Of a stretch of 64,000 nt of DNA, positions 63,475 to 64,000 are shown in pieces. The translations under genes were made by a program, and so were the position numbers. Origin of the DNA: Lepidurus packardi (lineage: Eukaryota > Arthropoda > Branchiopoda > Notostraca > Triopsidae); assembly GCA_023053545.1 (NCBI GenBank), contig JAKZAN010000001.1:2562565-2626564 (forward strand). The letters run 5' to 3'. Below the pieces are notes generated by a model. That model saw only the letters and a program-made list of their open reading frames with translations. It did not search any database and was not told where the DNA came from. The number at the start of each line of letters is the position of its first letter. The first letter of the stretch is position 1.

Positions 63475-64000
63475 TTAATCACTGTTTATTCTATAAAAGA
63501 GGATGGCTGACAACAAGTCATCTTTCATGGTAAGGCGGTGGTCGTCAAGAATAATTTTGAGAGACGAAAATAGCCGTTCGACACTGGCTTGCGTGGAAGG
63601 TATGCAGGCGGCAATACAGCAAGCAGCTTGAATACCTTCCGGGTAACTCTCAAGAGCATAAAAAACTGAAGGTACTTTAAGGCGCCCCAAACTCTCCATT
63701 TTCGCACAGTCCTCCCGAAAATGATATGCAAATTGCTCTTCATTGGAGCTATGTATGAGGGAAACTCGTCTTCTCTTTTCTTGCCTGTCGAGATCCCGTT
63801 CAAATTCATTGTCATCGGAAGCGCTTCTGGAAGCATCAGGGTCGTCTTGCAATTGAATCGTCGAAGAAGATGGCTCCGTGGACGAACGCGGACTGGCATG
63901 AACTTCAGTAACATACTGAAAAATTTTCTGCTTTTCCACTCGACGAGCTATGTCGAGAAGGCCTTCTTTGGCTTCATTAAGCTGCTGCTGATTTAGAAGA
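63475..64000 (-). CDS. hAT (Ac-like) transposase C-terminal part, runs off the window
   Basis: The minus frame ends with the hAT dimerisation region (IPSTQASVERLFSSLKIIL, then DDHRLTMKDDLLSAILFYRI) before a stop at 63475. The upstream part is Ser/Asp-rich linker. The open frame from 63939 may be only the last segment, and the catalytic core lies beyond 64000. It differs from the other four hAT proteins in this window. Confidence 0.85.
   Translation of the reverse strand, partial: LLNQQQLNEAKEGLLDIARRVEKQKIFQYVTEVHASPRSSTEPSSSTIQLQDDPDASRSASDDNEFERDLDRQEKRRRVSLIHSSNEEQFAYHFREDCAKMESLGRLKVPSVFYALESYPEGIQAACCIAACIPSTQASVERLFSSLKIILDDHRLTMKDDLLSAILFYRINSD

Overview
The window looks like repeat-rich nuclear DNA from an arthropod, most likely a crustacean. 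Three observations support this. (1) Two nuclear copies of mitochondrial DNA keep the arthropod mitochondrial code (TGA read as Trp, AGA as Ser) and the pancrustacean order tRNA-Ile / ND2 / COX1, with the rRNAs on the opposite strand. (2) There is an interstitial CCTAA (TTAGG-type) telomere-like tract. (3) The protein-coding remnants are animal genes with spliceosomal introns: myosin V, a NACHT-LRR gene and a Tudor-domain gene. The exact genus cannot be fixed by eye. No bacterial operons, CRISPR arrays or nuclear tRNA genes were seen.

Layout. 1-3.9 kb: decayed tail of a myosin V gene (+). 3.9-5.9 kb: an inverted myosin V motor exon split by a truncated Gypsy element. 6.1-7.7 kb: an imperfect palindrome, a second myosin V motor fragment and part of a repeated module. 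7.7-15.1 kb: a NUMT (COX1-ND2-tRNA-Ile-control region-12S-tRNA-Val-16S) interrupted in its control region by a complete Gypsy-type LTR retrotransposon with identical 113-bp LTRs and a 6-bp target duplication. 15.1-17.2 kb: direct repeats. 17.2-21.6 kb: a nearly complete non-LTR retrotransposon. 22.5-23.4 kb: an internally deleted hAT transposase ORF. 25.3-26.3 kb: a second NUMT (ND4L-ND4). 26.6-33.8 kb: mostly unannotatable sequence. 33.8-38.1 kb (-): a multi-exon NACHT-LRR (NLR-type) gene with one in-frame stop in the LRR part. 38.1-41.7 kb: a complete hAT transposon inserted just upstream of its presumed first exon. 42.7 kb: telomere-like tract. 44.3-45.4 kb: unrecognised Ser/Pro-rich exons. 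45.9-47.4 kb: an NLR paralogue whose C-terminus is replaced by an inserted hAT-type MITE. 48.7-52.0 kb: a hAT transposon. 52.0-52.35 kb: a frameshifted Tudor domain. 52.5-59.1 kb: two copies of a module that resembles the NLR promoter/first exon/first intron, separated by hairpin-bearing tandem repeats and a myosin V motor pseudogene. 59.9-64 kb: a 5'-truncated LINE with RNase H, two further hAT fragments and an LTR.

The recurring theme is a composite block (myosin V fragment - module - NLR 5' end) that has been duplicated, inverted and repeatedly invaded by transposons. The strongest observations are the arthropod NLR gene with its duplicated promoter-like modules, and the set of datable nested insertions with intact target-site duplications. 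I cannot show that any of this is a new functional system. The NLR locus is the best candidate for follow-up.
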